The notes beneath the pieces were generated by a model. The model had not been told where the DNA came from, did no database searches, and saw only the letters and a program-made list of their open reading frames with translations. DNA of 64,000 nucleotides from Ruminococcus sp. AF41-9 (GTDB lineage Bacteria; Bacillota; Clostridia; Lachnospirales; Lachnospiraceae). The stretch covers positions 30,823 to 94,822 of the forward strand of contig NZ_QUDO01000010.1 of NCBI RefSeq assembly GCF_003477525.1, written 5' to 3'. Below, in pieces: positions 9,985 to 21,523 of this stretch. Made by a program: the position numbers and the translations under genes. Each line of letters opens with the position of its first letter. Position 1 is the stretch's first letter.

Positions 9985-10042
9985 TTAAATTACTGTTGTA
10001 ACAGGAAGATTACGAAGTAATTTCCCATGTTAATTGTAAATA

Positions 10043-10070
10043 AAAAGGAACCAGTAACTGGTCCTTTTAT
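10043..10070 (-). terminator. Terminator between the small membrane protein gene and guaB
   Basis: AAAAGGA-CCAG and CTGG-TCCTTTT pair with one bulge, and a T-rich tract follows on both strands. It lies 35 bases after the stop codon at 10105. Confidence 0.7.
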
Positions 10071-10104
10071 TTTTCAACAAGTGTAACAAAAATCAGTTTC
10101 CATG

Positions 10105-10608
10105 TCAATCCAAAAAAACTTTGCTCGGTGCTGAATTTTTCATAGCTTTTGCAAGTGCCTCATCTGGTTCCAGAATGATTTTGCATAAATCTCCATCCAG
10201 TCTGGTGATGATTCCAAAGCGCTTATGCTCTGAATTTCCTGATGAATAATCCAGAACTTTCATTTTCTGATTTCCGTTATAGTAGTCCATTCTGTGTGAA
10301 TTTAACGGTGCTGCCAGGTCTGCTTCTGACAGTTTGAAACTTTTTACTCTCTTTCTTTTTGTCTTCGCCATAACCATATCGATGTCGAAATCGCCGTTGA
10401 TAAAGAGATATTCATACTCTACATCTGTTTTCGGAATTACAAAATAACATGCAATTCCCAGAGCGATCGCCACAATCAGTATGATCGGGTTGATAAAGAG
10501 TCCTGCAAATGCAGCCAGAGCTGTCAGAACGATCAGACCGTATTTGGTCAGACTGTCTTTGGCAGTCTTGTCTCTCTTTACCAGTAATTCTGAATACAAG
10601 TCACCCAT
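10105..10608 (-). CDS. Small two-helix membrane protein (DUF6106-like)
   Basis: A 167-residue protein with two adjacent hydrophobic segments at about residues 24-40 and 43-60 and a polar C-terminal domain of about 105 residues that probably faces the cytosol. The N-terminal MGDLYSELLVKR and the overall pattern are those of a family widespread in Lachnospiraceae that I recall as DUF6106; the name is from memory. AAGGAG lies ten bases before the ATG. It is monocistronic: a TATAAT at 10665-10670 precedes it and a terminator at 10043-10070 follows. No function can be inferred. Confidence 0.75.
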   Translation of the reverse strand: MGDLYSELLVKRDKTAKDSLTKYGLIVLTALAAFAGLFINPIILIVAIALGIACYFVIPKTDVEYEYLFINGDFDIDMVMAKTKRKRVKSFKLSEADLAAPLNSHRMDYYNGNQKMKVLDYSSGNSEHKRFGIITRLDGDLCKIILEPDEALAKAMKNSAPSKVFLD

Positions 10609-10674
10609 TAGTCTACTCTCCTTTTCATTTGTTTTATCCGAAAAATCCCGGATTGTTTAACAGGTATTATAGCA

Positions 10675-10705
10675 CAAAAAAGAACTGCCGTCTATGCGGC
10701 AGTTC
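10675..10705 (-). terminator. Terminator of the CAP-domain protein gene
   Basis: GAACTGCCG and CGGCAGTTC form a perfect nine-base stem, followed on the minus strand by TTTTTTG. It ends the three-gene run of secreted proteins. Confidence 0.85.
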
Positions 10706-10740
10706 CTTGTATGAAACTATTATTACTGTTCATTTTGTAT

Positions 10741-13107
10741 TCAGAAACAAGTTACATGTACTACACACTTAGCAGTCACTCCCGAGCCATCAAGTGCATG
10801 CGCAGTCAGCACTGCCGTGCCATTTCCAATCGGTGTCAGGTAGGTCTCACTGAATACATTTGCCCATCCGCTGTTTGCCAGCACAACAGAATTATCACTG
10901 CTCGTCCATCTGCAGGCTTTTGTTGTCGCATTGTCCGGGCTGAAAATTGTCTGAATCTTATACTTTTTATTCTTATCGCTGATTGTAACAGATGTCGGGT
11001 TTAGTTTTATAGATTTTAATTTAACAAATGTATTTTTATCATCTGGAACTGTTGGCAGTTCTGAAGTACCATTATCATCCTTATAATTCACGGTTATCTT
11101 ACACTGAGCAGTCAGTCCGGAACCATCCAGTGCATAGGCAGTGATCACTGCTGTTCCATTTCCAACAGCTGTAACATATGTGCGTGAATCAGCCAGATTG
11201 TCATGTGCCGATACAGTTGCCACTGACGGATTACTGCTGACCCATCCAAGCATTTTATAGTAAGCTTTCCCTGGAAGAATCATAGAATCAATCATCACAC
11301 GCTGTCCTTTTACTGTTAAATCAACAGAGCGGCGACTCAGACTTATATCCGTAATCAGTGTAGGATGTACTCCTGGCGGAATCGGAATTGGTGTCGGAAC
11401 TGCCGGCTGAGAAGGTGTTGGAGTAACCGGTCTTTCTGTTGGCTTCATGTTGATGCTTACTCCCTGCTCATCATATTTACCTGCTGTTTTTGTTTTACTG
11501 TAATATCCTCTTACTGTATAAGTATTCTGCATGTCCGCAACCGGATTCTTATCTGTAAATTTTAAAACAGAAGATTTCACAGAACCAATCTGAATCCATT
11601 TTCCCAGAGTAGTTTTCCTGTAAATCCTGTAAGAATTACATCCTTCTGATTTTTTCCAGTTTACTGTTACCGTATTGTCAGAATTAATCACTGCTTTTAC
11701 AAGCTGCGGAGTAGCTGGCAATGTTTTTGCGGTCAGACCTTTGACATCGTAAGCACTGTATTTTTTTGAAATCTGATTATAGGATTTCACCGTATAGTCA
11801 TAGTTCTGTCCTACTATAATCGGATATTTGGCAGAAGATGTATGCGTATACTGTGCTGTGGCACAGTTTACAGATGCCAGTTGTGTCCATTTTGCTGTTC
11901 CTGTCTTCCTGTAATAAATCACATATTTGGATACATTCAGAGCTTTTTTCCAACTAATCTGAATTTTATTATAAGCAGGAGCTGAAATCTTATCCAGTGA
12001 CGGTTTTCCAGGTGTATCCGTGGTAAGCGGCGGGATTTCTTCTGTCTTTGTTACATGACAAATTTGACAGGTATAGACCTTTTCACCCTTTGTAGAAGCA
12101 GTTGCTTTTTTTGTGATTTTTCCAAAATCCCAGTCATGCGTTCCTTCCAGTGTAGTTTCTGTTTTATGCCCTCTGCCGTCACTGGCAGTAACTGTTACCT
12201 TTCCACAGGTATGAAGCATTACCGCCCCATTGTCGTCTACAGATGCAATACTCTCATCAGAAGATTTCCAGACGATTGAATCCATTACCTGCAGGTTTTT
12301 GAGCGTTGTGACCGTCCCAAACCCATTTTTGAGGGTAATATCTGTAACCATTTTTAATTGTGATGATTTTCCCGGTTTTGCAGAAGAACCGCCGGATATT
12401 CTATATGCACCACTACAATAAGCATTATCAAATTCAAGAATCTGTATACAATTCTTTACTGCTGTTCCCTGTGTCTCATTCAACCCTGTTTCTGAAGAAA
12501 ACTCTCCTGCTGTTGTGTTTGGATACTGCGTATCTTCTGAATAAAAAGTCCCCAGTCCTACATAAGTATTAGATGGATTGATCATCTCTGTATAATGTCC
12601 TGTGACAGCGCCCGGAACCTGATTGACCCAGTCAGCTTTTTCCTCATACCATATCTCAATACCATCGATCATTGTTCTTTCCCAGTCCCATGCAAGAACT
12701 TCAGCACTGCTTTTTATATGACCTGGGCTCATAATCTGAAAGCAGTTTCTGCCATTTGTCCTTTTATGTGCCATTGTAATCCCTGATTCTGCTGCACGGA
12801 TTCTTGCAATATACTCAAGATCAGAAGACCATTTAATCGGTACATAATCAGAAGGTTTCAGCGGAGTTCCTGTATTTGGATTGCGTACTCCTTCCTGGCA
12901 GGCTTCTCTGCGGATTTCATTGATTCTTTTCAGTGCCTGTGGAATCTCTGTAATATATTCTCCTTTTACCCCAAGTAAAATGCAATCAGAGGATGCGCTG
13001 TCAACATCTGTCGGTATTATGGTTGCCGCAGACACTCCTGATGCCCCGAGCCATATAACTGCCAGCAGCATAATCAACAAGCATAAGCTTTTTCTTCTAA
13101 TTTTCAT
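10741..13107 (-). CDS. Secreted CAP, Ig-like and fibronectin type III protein
   Basis: A 788-residue exported protein. Residues 1-27 are a signal peptide. A CAP/SCP-type domain follows (about 45-215), with MAHKR and GHYTEMINP as the metal-site-like segments. Next come a Big_2-like Ig domain (about 250-330) and a small segment with a CQIC pair (about 345-365). After these are two Fn3 repeats (about 370-555), a Pro/Thr linker rich in PTP, and two further Big_2 domains to the end. There is no sortase motif or anchor helix, so it may be released or held non-covalently. It lies 22 bases after the Fn3 protein gene at 13130-14332 and probably shares its transcript. CAP domains act in varied extracellular roles; none is proven here. 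Confidence 0.8.
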   Translation of the reverse strand: MKIRRKSLCLLIMLLAVIWLGASGVSAATIIPTDVDSASSDCILLGVKGEYITEIPQALKRINEIRREACQEGVRNPNTGTPLKPSDYVPIKWSSDLEYIARIRAAESGITMAHKRTNGRNCFQIMSPGHIKSSAEVLAWDWERTMIDGIEIWYEEKADWVNQVPGAVTGHYTEMINPSNTYVGLGTFYSEDTQYPNTTAGEFSSETGLNETQGTAVKNCIQILEFDNAYCSGAYRISGGSSAKPGKSSQLKMVTDITLKNGFGTVTTLKNLQVMDSIVWKSSDESIASVDDNGAVMLHTCGKVTVTASDGRGHKTETTLEGTHDWDFGKITKKATASTKGEKVYTCQICHVTKTEEIPPLTTDTPGKPSLDKISAPAYNKIQISWKKALNVSKYVIYYRKTGTAKWTQLASVNCATAQYTHTSSAKYPIIVGQNYDYTVKSYNQISKKYSAYDVKGLTAKTLPATPQLVKAVINSDNTVTVNWKKSEGCNSYRIYRKTTLGKWIQIGSVKSSVLKFTDKNPVADMQNTYTVRGYYSKTKTAGKYDEQGVSINMKPTERPVTPTPSQPAVPTPIPIPPGVHPTLITDISLSRRSVDLTVKGQRVMIDSMILPGKAYYKMLGWVSSNPSVATVSAHDNLADSRTYVTAVGNGTAVITAYALDGSGLTAQCKITVNYKDDNGTSELPTVPDDKNTFVKLKSIKLNPTSVTISDKNKKYKIQTIFSPDNATTKACRWTSSDNSVVLANSGWANVFSETYLTPIGNGTAVLTAHALDGSGVTAKCVVHVTCF

Positions 13108-13129
13108 CTTTTGCCGCCTCCTTTCCTAC

Positions 13130-14332
13130 TTATACCCCGGCAAGCGCACTGGTATCCGTAATCTTTTTCCATGCCGGTTTCGGATTTTCTGTGTCGAAAT
13201 CAATCAGTTCTTTGCTTCCAATCGTATACTGTAGCGTTTCTCCGTATTTTCCAAATGATTCTCCATTCAGAAACCAAATATGTTTAATATTCACTGATCT
13301 GGAATACCAGTAATAATTTTCATACAAATACTTATTCTTTCCGGACATCTGTGGATCCCATAAAGTGCCACTCAGTCTCCTGGGCTGATACCCTAATGCT
13401 GTTTTCTCGCAAGTATAGACCTGACATATTTTCCTCGTATAAGACTTGTTTTCTTCTTCCCAGGTACAATCTGATCCCACGATCAGTTCAGGAATAGAGT
13501 CATTATTCATATCATATACAAAATATTCAACATTCACACCGCCACTCCACATTGCATCAAACAAATCTCTCATATCGCCAGCCTGCACACCTCGTAAAAC
13601 ATCCATATACGCTGCCCGGACAGTTGAAAATGTAAAGGAAGGAGAGTCAAGAGAAGCTACAACTATGTTCGAACGGTTACTACCAATCTTTGTTTTGCTA
13701 TCGTAGGCACACACAGTATAGTAATTATTCCAGCCTCTAAGCGGTGTGACATCTGTATATTTCAATACATCGGCTTTCACTCTGGCAATCATTTTCCATG
13801 CACTTCTGTAGGTTCTTCGATAAATTTCGTAGGAATCACAACCACTGGCTTTATTCCAGGTCAGGTTTACCGAAATCTGGTCAGAATTTATCTGTGCTGT
13901 TTTCAGCTTCACCGTTTCTGGCAGAATCTGTACCATGATTCCTTTTTTGTTATATGTCCCTGTCTTTTTGGATGCACTGTTATATGCTCTTACTGTATAG
14001 AAATATGACTTACCGTTTGTCAGAGGATATTTGGCAGAAGCTTTGTGCGTATAGCTGGTACTGCCTGATTTCACAGTTGCCAGCCTCGTCCATTTCCCGG
14101 CTTCTGCCTCTTTATAATAAATATAATAATTTGTTGCGTTATTCGCTTTTTTCCATGTAATCTTTGCCTGTCCATAAGACGGTGTGGTAACCGACTGTAA
14201 AGTTACCTTTCCAGGAACATCTGAAGCCGCATATGTACTGACTGATTTTCCGAAAAGGAAGCTTCCCAGAAGCAGCATCAGTGTTGTTATCAGTACAACT
14301 GCCGGGTATTTGCGCACATAATTCTTTTTCAT
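13130..14332 (-). CDS. Secreted protein with two Fn3 repeats
   Basis: A 400-residue exported protein. The ATG at 14332 is chosen because GAAAGGA lies upstream and the residues that follow, KKNYVRKYPAVVLITTLM, make a normal signal peptide; earlier in-frame Met codons overlap that ribosome site. Two Fn3-type repeats (about residues 40-125 and 130-220) closely resemble those of the neighbouring CAP protein, sharing the ITWKKA and YKTYR-type strands. The last 180 residues include DMNNDSIPELIVG, a calcium-binding-like loop seen in other Lachnospiraceae exported proteins. Function unknown; shared Fn3 sequence suggests recent domain exchange with its neighbour. Confidence 0.72.
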   Translation of the reverse strand: MKKNYVRKYPAVVLITTLMLLLGSFLFGKSVSTYAASDVPGKVTLQSVTTPSYGQAKITWKKANNATNYYIYYKEAEAGKWTRLATVKSGSTSYTHKASAKYPLTNGKSYFYTVRAYNSASKKTGTYNKKGIMVQILPETVKLKTAQINSDQISVNLTWNKASGCDSYEIYRRTYRSAWKMIARVKADVLKYTDVTPLRGWNNYYTVCAYDSKTKIGSNRSNIVVASLDSPSFTFSTVRAAYMDVLRGVQAGDMRDLFDAMWSGGVNVEYFVYDMNNDSIPELIVGSDCTWEEENKSYTRKICQVYTCEKTALGYQPRRLSGTLWDPQMSGKNKYLYENYYWYSRSVNIKHIWFLNGESFGKYGETLQYTIGSKELIDFDTENPKPAWKKITDTSALAGV

Positions 14333-14468
14333 TTTTTCACACATCCTTTCTTCTTCCTTATGCTTTTCCATCATCTGTCTAAATTACTGTATATTCTTCT
14401 CTCTGGTTTTTCGGACCCCCTTTTTTATTTTACTTTGACTGTCTCAAAAGCATTGCATATTCAATTCT

Positions 14469-15587
14469 TTAATATACAATTATTCCCTTATAATAATCAG
14501 AAAGATATGATTTTGAAATTTGGGAACCTGTTTTTCTATATGCCGCAATTTTATAATAGTAAGTATTCATTTCCGGAATTTTCTTATCTGTATAACTGGT
14601 TTTTGATGTCGTTGCAATTTTTTTATATTCTCCGTCTCGTGATGTACTACGATAAATATAATAACCGGTTGCATTTTTTACTTTTTTCCAGCTAAGTGAC
14701 ACGCTACGTGTTCTATCTGATACTCCGCTTATAGAAGTAATTTCTGTTGTTGGAAATCTGTTGGCAGCTTTAATATGGTAAATATCCCCGGAAGCTGATT
14801 CATAATAACGATTTGTCGAAATTTTTACAAGCAAATCACCCGAACATCTTGGTATCTGCAAAGTTTCATTCGTTGAAATACCATAAGACCCCAATGATTT
14901 TCTGCTGTTATACTCAATAAATTCAATTCTCCATGTACCTGGATCAGAAACTGAATTATCAATTGTAAACTTAAACGCAACCCCGTTCAATCCTTTTAAT
15001 TTCAGACGGTAGTAATCAACATCAGAACCACAGTAAAGCTTTCCTGTATATTGCTTATTTAAAGAGATAATATTAGCATTGCTTAAAGATTTATCTCCAT
15101 AATACCGTTCCTGTTCCCACACATTTGATGCTTTATTATGAATTGCCAGATTATACTCCCCATTACTTCTGTAACTACCGCTGCTCTTTATTTTTATATA
15201 ATATTTTCCCGGCATCCAGCTAAATTTTCCTGACACCGCAGAATTTATATTCCACTCACCTAATGTTCTTCGCTTTGCATCATATAATTCAAAATGCCAC
15301 ATTGAATCAGTCTGTGCATTACTGTCATCAAGTTTTAGCTCAAAACTTGTCACACCTTTCTGAGAAATCGTAAACTGATACCAGTCTTCATCCTTATAAT
15401 CTGCTGTTCCCTTTAACCAGGTATTTAGCGGAAGGTTATCTGCTGTTGCAGGATTATTATTTGGTTCACTTTCCTGTAACATGCCTGCCTTTACATCTGC
15501 TGCAGGATTAAATGCGGTTACACAAAGAGCCATTGTCAGACCTGCAAATACAAATTTGACTAATTTTGCTGCTTTTTCTCTTAACAT
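14469..15587 (-). CDS. Secreted PPC-domain and Fn3 protein
   Basis: A 372-residue exported protein. The ATG at 15587 follows AAAGGAG by eight bases and opens a signal peptide ending near DVKA. The mature part begins ESEPNNNPATADNLPLN, the signature of a pre-peptidase C-terminal (PPC) domain, and a second PPC-like domain follows at about residues 155-260 (YGDKSLSNANIISLN). The C-terminal 85 residues are one Fn3 repeat (SLSWKKVKNATGYYIY). There is no catalytic domain, unlike most PPC proteins, which are protease tails. It is first of three secreted-protein genes on the strand and has a promoter with a palindromic spacer at 15627-15655. Confidence 0.75.
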   Translation of the reverse strand: MLREKAAKLVKFVFAGLTMALCVTAFNPAADVKAGMLQESEPNNNPATADNLPLNTWLKGTADYKDEDWYQFTISQKGVTSFELKLDDSNAQTDSMWHFELYDAKRRTLGEWNINSAVSGKFSWMPGKYYIKIKSSGSYRSNGEYNLAIHNKASNVWEQERYYGDKSLSNANIISLNKQYTGKLYCGSDVDYYRLKLKGLNGVAFKFTIDNSVSDPGTWRIEFIEYNSRKSLGSYGISTNETLQIPRCSGDLLVKISTNRYYESASGDIYHIKAANRFPTTEITSISGVSDRTRSVSLSWKKVKNATGYYIYRSTSRDGEYKKIATTSKTSYTDKKIPEMNTYYYKIAAYRKTGSQISKSYLSDYYKGIIVY

Positions 15588-15626
15588 AATTTTGCTCTCC
15601 TTTTCTGCTTTATTGTTATAATCTGA

Positions 15627-15655
15627 TTTTAACATACTGTTAGTATGTAATTCAA
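15627..15655 (-). promoter_or_regulatory. Promoter with operator-like palindrome for the PPC protein gene
   Basis: TTGAAT at 15650-15655 and TTAAAA at 15627-15632 are 17 bases apart. The spacer contains a perfect palindrome, CATACTAACAGTATG at 15633-15647, placed where a repressor would block polymerase. Confidence 0.5.
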
Positions 15656-15780
15656 TATGCATTACTTAAATTTTTCACAAAAAAACACAATTTATGGGAT
15701 TTTATATTTTCCCTGTAAATTGTGCTTAATATTTTTATTTACCATGATCCTGCCAGATTTATATATTCTCCGCATACATA

Positions 15781-15822
15781 AAATGACGTTCCGCGAATAA
15801 TAAAATTCCCAGAACGCCATTT
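15781..15822 (-). terminator. Hairpin after groEL
   Basis: AAATGGCGTTC and GAACGTCATTT pair with one mismatch around a long A/T-rich loop, 31 bases after the groEL stop. Confidence 0.55.
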
Positions 15823-15852
15823 CAACTTTTCACATATTAATCAATGATCGAA

Positions 15853-17490
<1,638 letters not shown>

Positions 17491-17541
17491 TTAAATTCCG
17501 ATTTTCTGTCTTTCCTGAATAATTAACTTTTTTGTTGTGTC

Positions 17542-17877
<336 letters not shown>

Positions 17878-17968
17878 TTATCCGTACAGGATTTCGAACC
17901 GGCTTCGCTATATCAATACCGGTTTCCGGTAACTGTCTCGGCTCTCTGTCAAACCTTGCCGATTTTTG

Positions 17969-17995
17969 CTAGCACTCATTTGCTTCGAGTGCTAA
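17969..17995 (-). promoter_or_regulatory. CIRCE element (HrcA operator)
   Basis: The arms TTAGCACTC and GAGTGCTAG are separated by nine bases, matching the CIRCE consensus with a single change in one arm. HrcA, the repressor that binds it, is not encoded in this window. Confidence 0.95.
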
Positions 17996-18006
17996 TCACT
18001 GTCCTT

Positions 18007-18035
18007 ATATTATTGAAAATGGTCTTTTTTCGCAA
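18007..18035 (-). promoter_or_regulatory. groESL promoter
   Basis: TTGCGA at 18030-18035 and TAATAT at 18007-18012 with a 17-base spacer, just upstream of CIRCE, so the operator would overlap the transcription start. Confidence 0.7.
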
Positions 18036-18131
18036 GTTCTTTCAGCATAGTAATAATAAGTATATTCTTATGTTTACTCTCTTATTCTCTTTTTTTCTCT
18101 TATTTTCTTAATTTACAAATAATTTTCCATA

Positions 18132-18175
18132 GTCAAGCGGATATTCGCAATCCGCTTCGCTACTTGTTCATAACC
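18132..18175. repeat. REP-like repeat, family A copy 1
   Basis: The core AGCGGAT-ATTCGCA-ATCCGCT is a perfect 7-base inverted repeat, followed by TCGCTACTTG and ATAACC. Related copies lie near 19268, 37892, 40319, 42333, 42969 and 61021, always between genes. Confidence 0.8.
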
Positions 18176-18207
18176 AAAAAACTGCCCTCCATATCAGGAA
18201 GGCAGTT
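18176..18207 (-). terminator. codY terminator
   Basis: AACTGCCTTCC and GGAGGGCAGTT pair with one G-T, followed on the minus strand by TTTTTGG, 26 bases after the codY stop. Confidence 0.8.
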
Positions 18208-18232
18208 CTCGCACTCATATATTCTTTATTTA

Positions 18233-19018
18233 TCAGGATTTCTTGTTTCTCTGAGCCTTGATTTCCTCTAATTCATCAAATATCACTTCGTTGAGTACTT
18301 TGATATAAGTTCCTTTCATACCGGAGGAACGGGATTCAATGACTCCGGCACTCTCAAATTTTCTCAGTGCATTTACAATGACTGATCTGGTGATTCCCAC
18401 GCGGTCTGCGATCTTACTTGCAACCAGGATTCCTTCGTCTCCGTCAAGTTCATCGAAAATATGAATAATTGCTTCCAGTTCGGAGAATGACAGGGTATTA
18501 AACGCAGATTTCACAACCTGCTGCTTTCTGTCCTCTTCTGCATTCTCTTCGTGTACTGCGCGCATCATTTCAAGACCAACGACTGTTGTACCGTATTCAC
18601 TGACAATAATGTCCTCGATATCATATGGTCTGTCAAAACGGTACATAAACACTGTGCCCAGACGTTCTCCTGCAATATCGATCGGGTTAATGATTCCCTG
18701 ATAGCTGCTTGACACGTGTTCAAATCCCAGTGTCTGAAGATTTACATTCTCTTTTGTTGATAAAACTCCAAGGAATCGCTCATTTAATAATGAGTCTACA
18801 TAGCCTCCAACCTTATCTTCAATCAGCTCAGTAATTTCTTCCACACCTGGACATAAACTTACGCCCAGAACCTTTCCTTTCTTGCTGAGCACGAGAATAT
18901 TCGAACTTAATGTTTCCATTAATACCTGGCAGATATCGTTAAATACCACCTTGCTGGAACTGCTGTTATGCAGAAGTTTATTGATTTTTCTTGTTTTATC
19001 CAGCAACTGAACGCTCAT
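18233..19018 (-). CDS. codY: GTP- and branched-chain-amino-acid-sensing regulator CodY
   Basis: A 261-residue cytosolic regulator that represses nutrient-acquisition and amino-acid genes when GTP and branched-chain amino acids are plentiful. The N-terminal GAF domain starts SVQLLDKTRKINKLLHNS, and the C-terminal winged helix includes EGILVASKIADRVGITRSVIVNALRKFESAGVIE-type residues. The ATG at 19018 follows AAAGGAGG by eight bases; an upstream in-frame ATG lacks such a site. It follows topA in the same direction but has its own terminator-separated promoters. A CodY-box-like site lies in its leader region, which suggests autoregulation. ilvE at 38080 is a family-typical target, though I see no good box there. 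Confidence 0.95.
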   Translation of the reverse strand: MSVQLLDKTRKINKLLHNSSSSKVVFNDICQVLMETLSSNILVLSKKGKVLGVSLCPGVEEITELIEDKVGGYVDSLLNERFLGVLSTKENVNLQTLGFEHVSSSYQGIINPIDIAGERLGTVFMYRFDRPYDIEDIIVSEYGTTVVGLEMMRAVHEENAEEDRKQQVVKSAFNTLSFSELEAIIHIFDELDGDEGILVASKIADRVGITRSVIVNALRKFESAGVIESRSSGMKGTYIKVLNEVIFDELEEIKAQRNKKS

Positions 19019-19111
19019 ATTTAGGTCCTCCTTTCGCACTAACGCACGCCTTTCGTGTCACTTGTCCGACTTTCAGGCACACTCAGTTACCAATTTTATA
19101 TTTATAACCTA

Positions 19112-19140
19112 ATATTACACGTTTCGCAGACAAATTACAA
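19112..19140 (-). promoter_or_regulatory. codY promoter, proximal
   Basis: TTGTAA at 19135-19140 and TAATAT at 19112-19117, spacer 17, about 95 bases before the start codon. Confidence 0.6.
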
Positions 19141-19171
19141 GATAAATTTTACTATTTTTCATTTTATCTTT

Positions 19172-19186
19172 GCTTTTCTGAAAATA
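19172..19186 (-). promoter_or_regulatory. CodY-box-like site
   Basis: TATTTTCAGAAAAGC matches 12 of 15 positions of the consensus AATTTTCWGAAAATT. It lies between two candidate promoters of codY itself. Confidence 0.45.
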
Positions 19187-19200
19187 GATTTCTTTTCCAA

Positions 19201-19228
19201 ATATTATTCAACAAATACATTTTCACAA
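19201..19228 (-). promoter_or_regulatory. codY promoter, distal
   Basis: TTGTGA at 19223-19228 and TAATAT at 19201-19206, spacer 16. Transcripts from here would pass through the CodY-like box. Confidence 0.45.
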
Positions 19229-19267
19229 AATAAACCGCTGTTTGCTGTTAATCACTTACCTGTTTCG

Positions 19268-19310
19268 AGTCAAACGGATATTCATAATCTGCTCCGCTGC
19301 TTGCTCAATC
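19268..19310. repeat. REP-like repeat, family A copy 2 (degenerate)
   Basis: GTCAAACGGATATTCATAATCTGCTCCGCTGCTTGCTCA in outline, with four or five changes from copy 1, so the palindrome is weakened. Confidence 0.6.
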
Positions 19311-19327
19311 CTTCCCTGAATATAAAA

Positions 19328-19370
19328 ATACAGGAAAAAGCAGGCTGTTTTTCTCCCCCTTTTCCTGTAT
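19328..19370 (-). terminator. topA terminator
   Basis: ATACAGGAAAAG and CTTTTTCCTGTAT pair with one bulge around an asymmetric loop, and TTTTTA follows on the minus strand. Confidence 0.75.
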
Positions 19371-19428
19371 AAGATTTTCAGGCCACACAATATCCGCCGT
19401 CTGTTTTATCTGGTTTTGTCTTTCTGTT

Positions 19429-21500
19429 TTATTCCTGTTCAGATTCCTTTGCTTCCACATATCCGCAGGTTTCCTGGCTGCAGACAAGTTTGTTTCCTTT
19501 TTCCACCATATATTCACCGCATTTCGGACATCTCTTTGCGGATGGTTTCTGCCAGGACATGAAATCGCACTCCGGATTATCCTCGCATCCGTAGTATTTA
19601 CGTCCCTTTTTGGTCTTTTTCAGTACAACTTCCTTACCACATTTCGGACATGGAACACCAATCTTCTCGAAATACGGTTTGGTGTTTCTGCACTCCGGAA
19701 ATCCCGGACATGCAAGAAATCTTCCATGAGGACCATATTTGATCACCATATTTCTTCCGCAGTTATCACAGACAACATCTGTGACTTCATCCTGAATCTC
19801 AACCTTTTCCAGTTCTTCCTCAGCTGCATCTACATCTTTCTTCAGATCCGGGTAGAAATTGCTGACAACAGTTTTCCATTTTACGGTTCCTGCTGCCACA
19901 CAGTCAAGCAGTCCTTCCATCGTAGCTGTGAAATTGACATCCACAATACTTGGAAATGCCTGCTTCATGATATTGTTTACCACCTCGCCAAGTTCTGTTA
20001 CATAAAGATTCTTCTGCTCTTTTGCCACATAGCGGCGGCTGATGATGGTTGTGATGGTCGGCGCATAAGTACTTGGGCGTCCGATTCCCAGTTCTTCCAT
20101 GGTCTTTACCAGAGAAGCTTCTGTATAATGAGCCGGTGGCTGGGTAAAATGCTGTTCCGGTTTCAGTTCTTTGAGCGTCAATTTCATTCCTTTTTCAAGG
20201 CTCCGGTTCAGCACATTTCCCTTTTTCTGGTCTTCCTCATCTGTATAGACAGACATGAAACCATCAAAAACGATCTTGGACGCAGCAACTGTAAATACAT
20301 ATTCATCTGCTCCGATCTTGACAGAAGTTGTCTCATATCTCGCAGGTGCCATACGGCTGGCTGCAAAACGTTTCCAGATCAACTGATACAGACGGAACTG
20401 ATCTCTGGAAAGAGAATCTTTCAGTGCTGCCGGTGTACGGGTGATATCTGTCGGACGGATCGCTTCATGCGCATCCTGGATCTTCTGTCCTTTTTTCACT
20501 GTCTTCTCTGTCTGGGAGACATAATTCTCTCCATACTGAGCAGTGATATATTCTCTTGCAGCCGCATCTGCTTCCTCTGAAATTCGGGTAGAATCTGTAC
20601 GCAGGTAGGAGATCACACCCACGGTACCATTTCCTTTGATATCGATTCCTTCATAAAGCTGCTGTGCCAGACGCATGGTTTTCTGTGTGGAAAAATTCAG
20701 CGTCTTGGAAGCTTCCTGCTGCAGAGTACTGGTTGTAAACGGAAGAGGAGCATTTTTAATCCTCTCACCTTTCTTTACTTCTGTAATTTCATATTCTTTT
20801 TCATTTAAGGCGGCAAGCAGTTCATCCATTTCCTGTTTGTTATGGATGTTCATCTTTTTATCTGTGCCGTAGAATTTCGCCTGCAGAGGTTTCTTCTCTC
20901 CTTTTACCTGGAACTCTCCGTCCAGGCTCCAGTATTCTTCCGGAATAAATGCATTGATTTCTTCTTCCCTGTCACAGATGATACGAAGGGCAACAGACTG
21001 TACTCGTCCTGCACTCAGTCCTCTTTTTACTTTTACCCACAGTAACGGCTGATGGTATATCCCACCATACGGTCAAGCATACGTCTTGCCTGCTGCGCAT
21101 CCACCAGATCCATATCCAGATCACGCGCCTGTTTAATAGATGCCTTTACCGCAGTCTTGGTAATCTCATTGAAAGTAATCCTGTGCATCTTCTTAGGATC
21201 CTCTTTTAATGCCTGCATCAGATGCCAGGAAATGGCCTCTCCCTCACGGTCAGGGTCAGTTGCCAGATAAATCTTATCAGCCTTTTTTGCAGCCTTACGA
21301 AGTTTGGCAAGCAACTCTCCCTTTCCACGGATTGTTATATATTTTGGTTCAAAATCATGTTCCACATCAATTCCAAACTGACTCTTGGGGAAATCACGAA
21401 CATGTCCGTTAGAAGCTTCCACATCATAATTCGCACCCAGGAATTTCTTTATTGTTTTCACTTTTGCAGGTGATTCCACTATCACCAGATATTTCGCCAT
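19429..21500 (-). CDS. topA: DNA topoisomerase I (one frameshift)
   Basis: The enzyme relaxes negative supercoils by passing one strand through a transient break. About 690 residues when repaired. The Toprim motif [14 protein letters not shown], the catalytic tyrosine in [11 protein letters not shown], and three C-terminal zinc ribbons ([24 protein letters not shown]) are present. The frame breaks near 21047: after GYTIS the reading should continue [18 protein letters not shown], which is recovered by adding one C to a CC pair. Since TopA is normally essential, a sequence error is the likely explanation. The ATG at 21500 follows AGGAGAG; an earlier Met is not supported. The order comM-dprA-topA-codY resembles other Firmicutes. 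Confidence 0.9.
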
Positions 21501-21523
21501 GCTATCTCTCCTAGTCGTAATAT

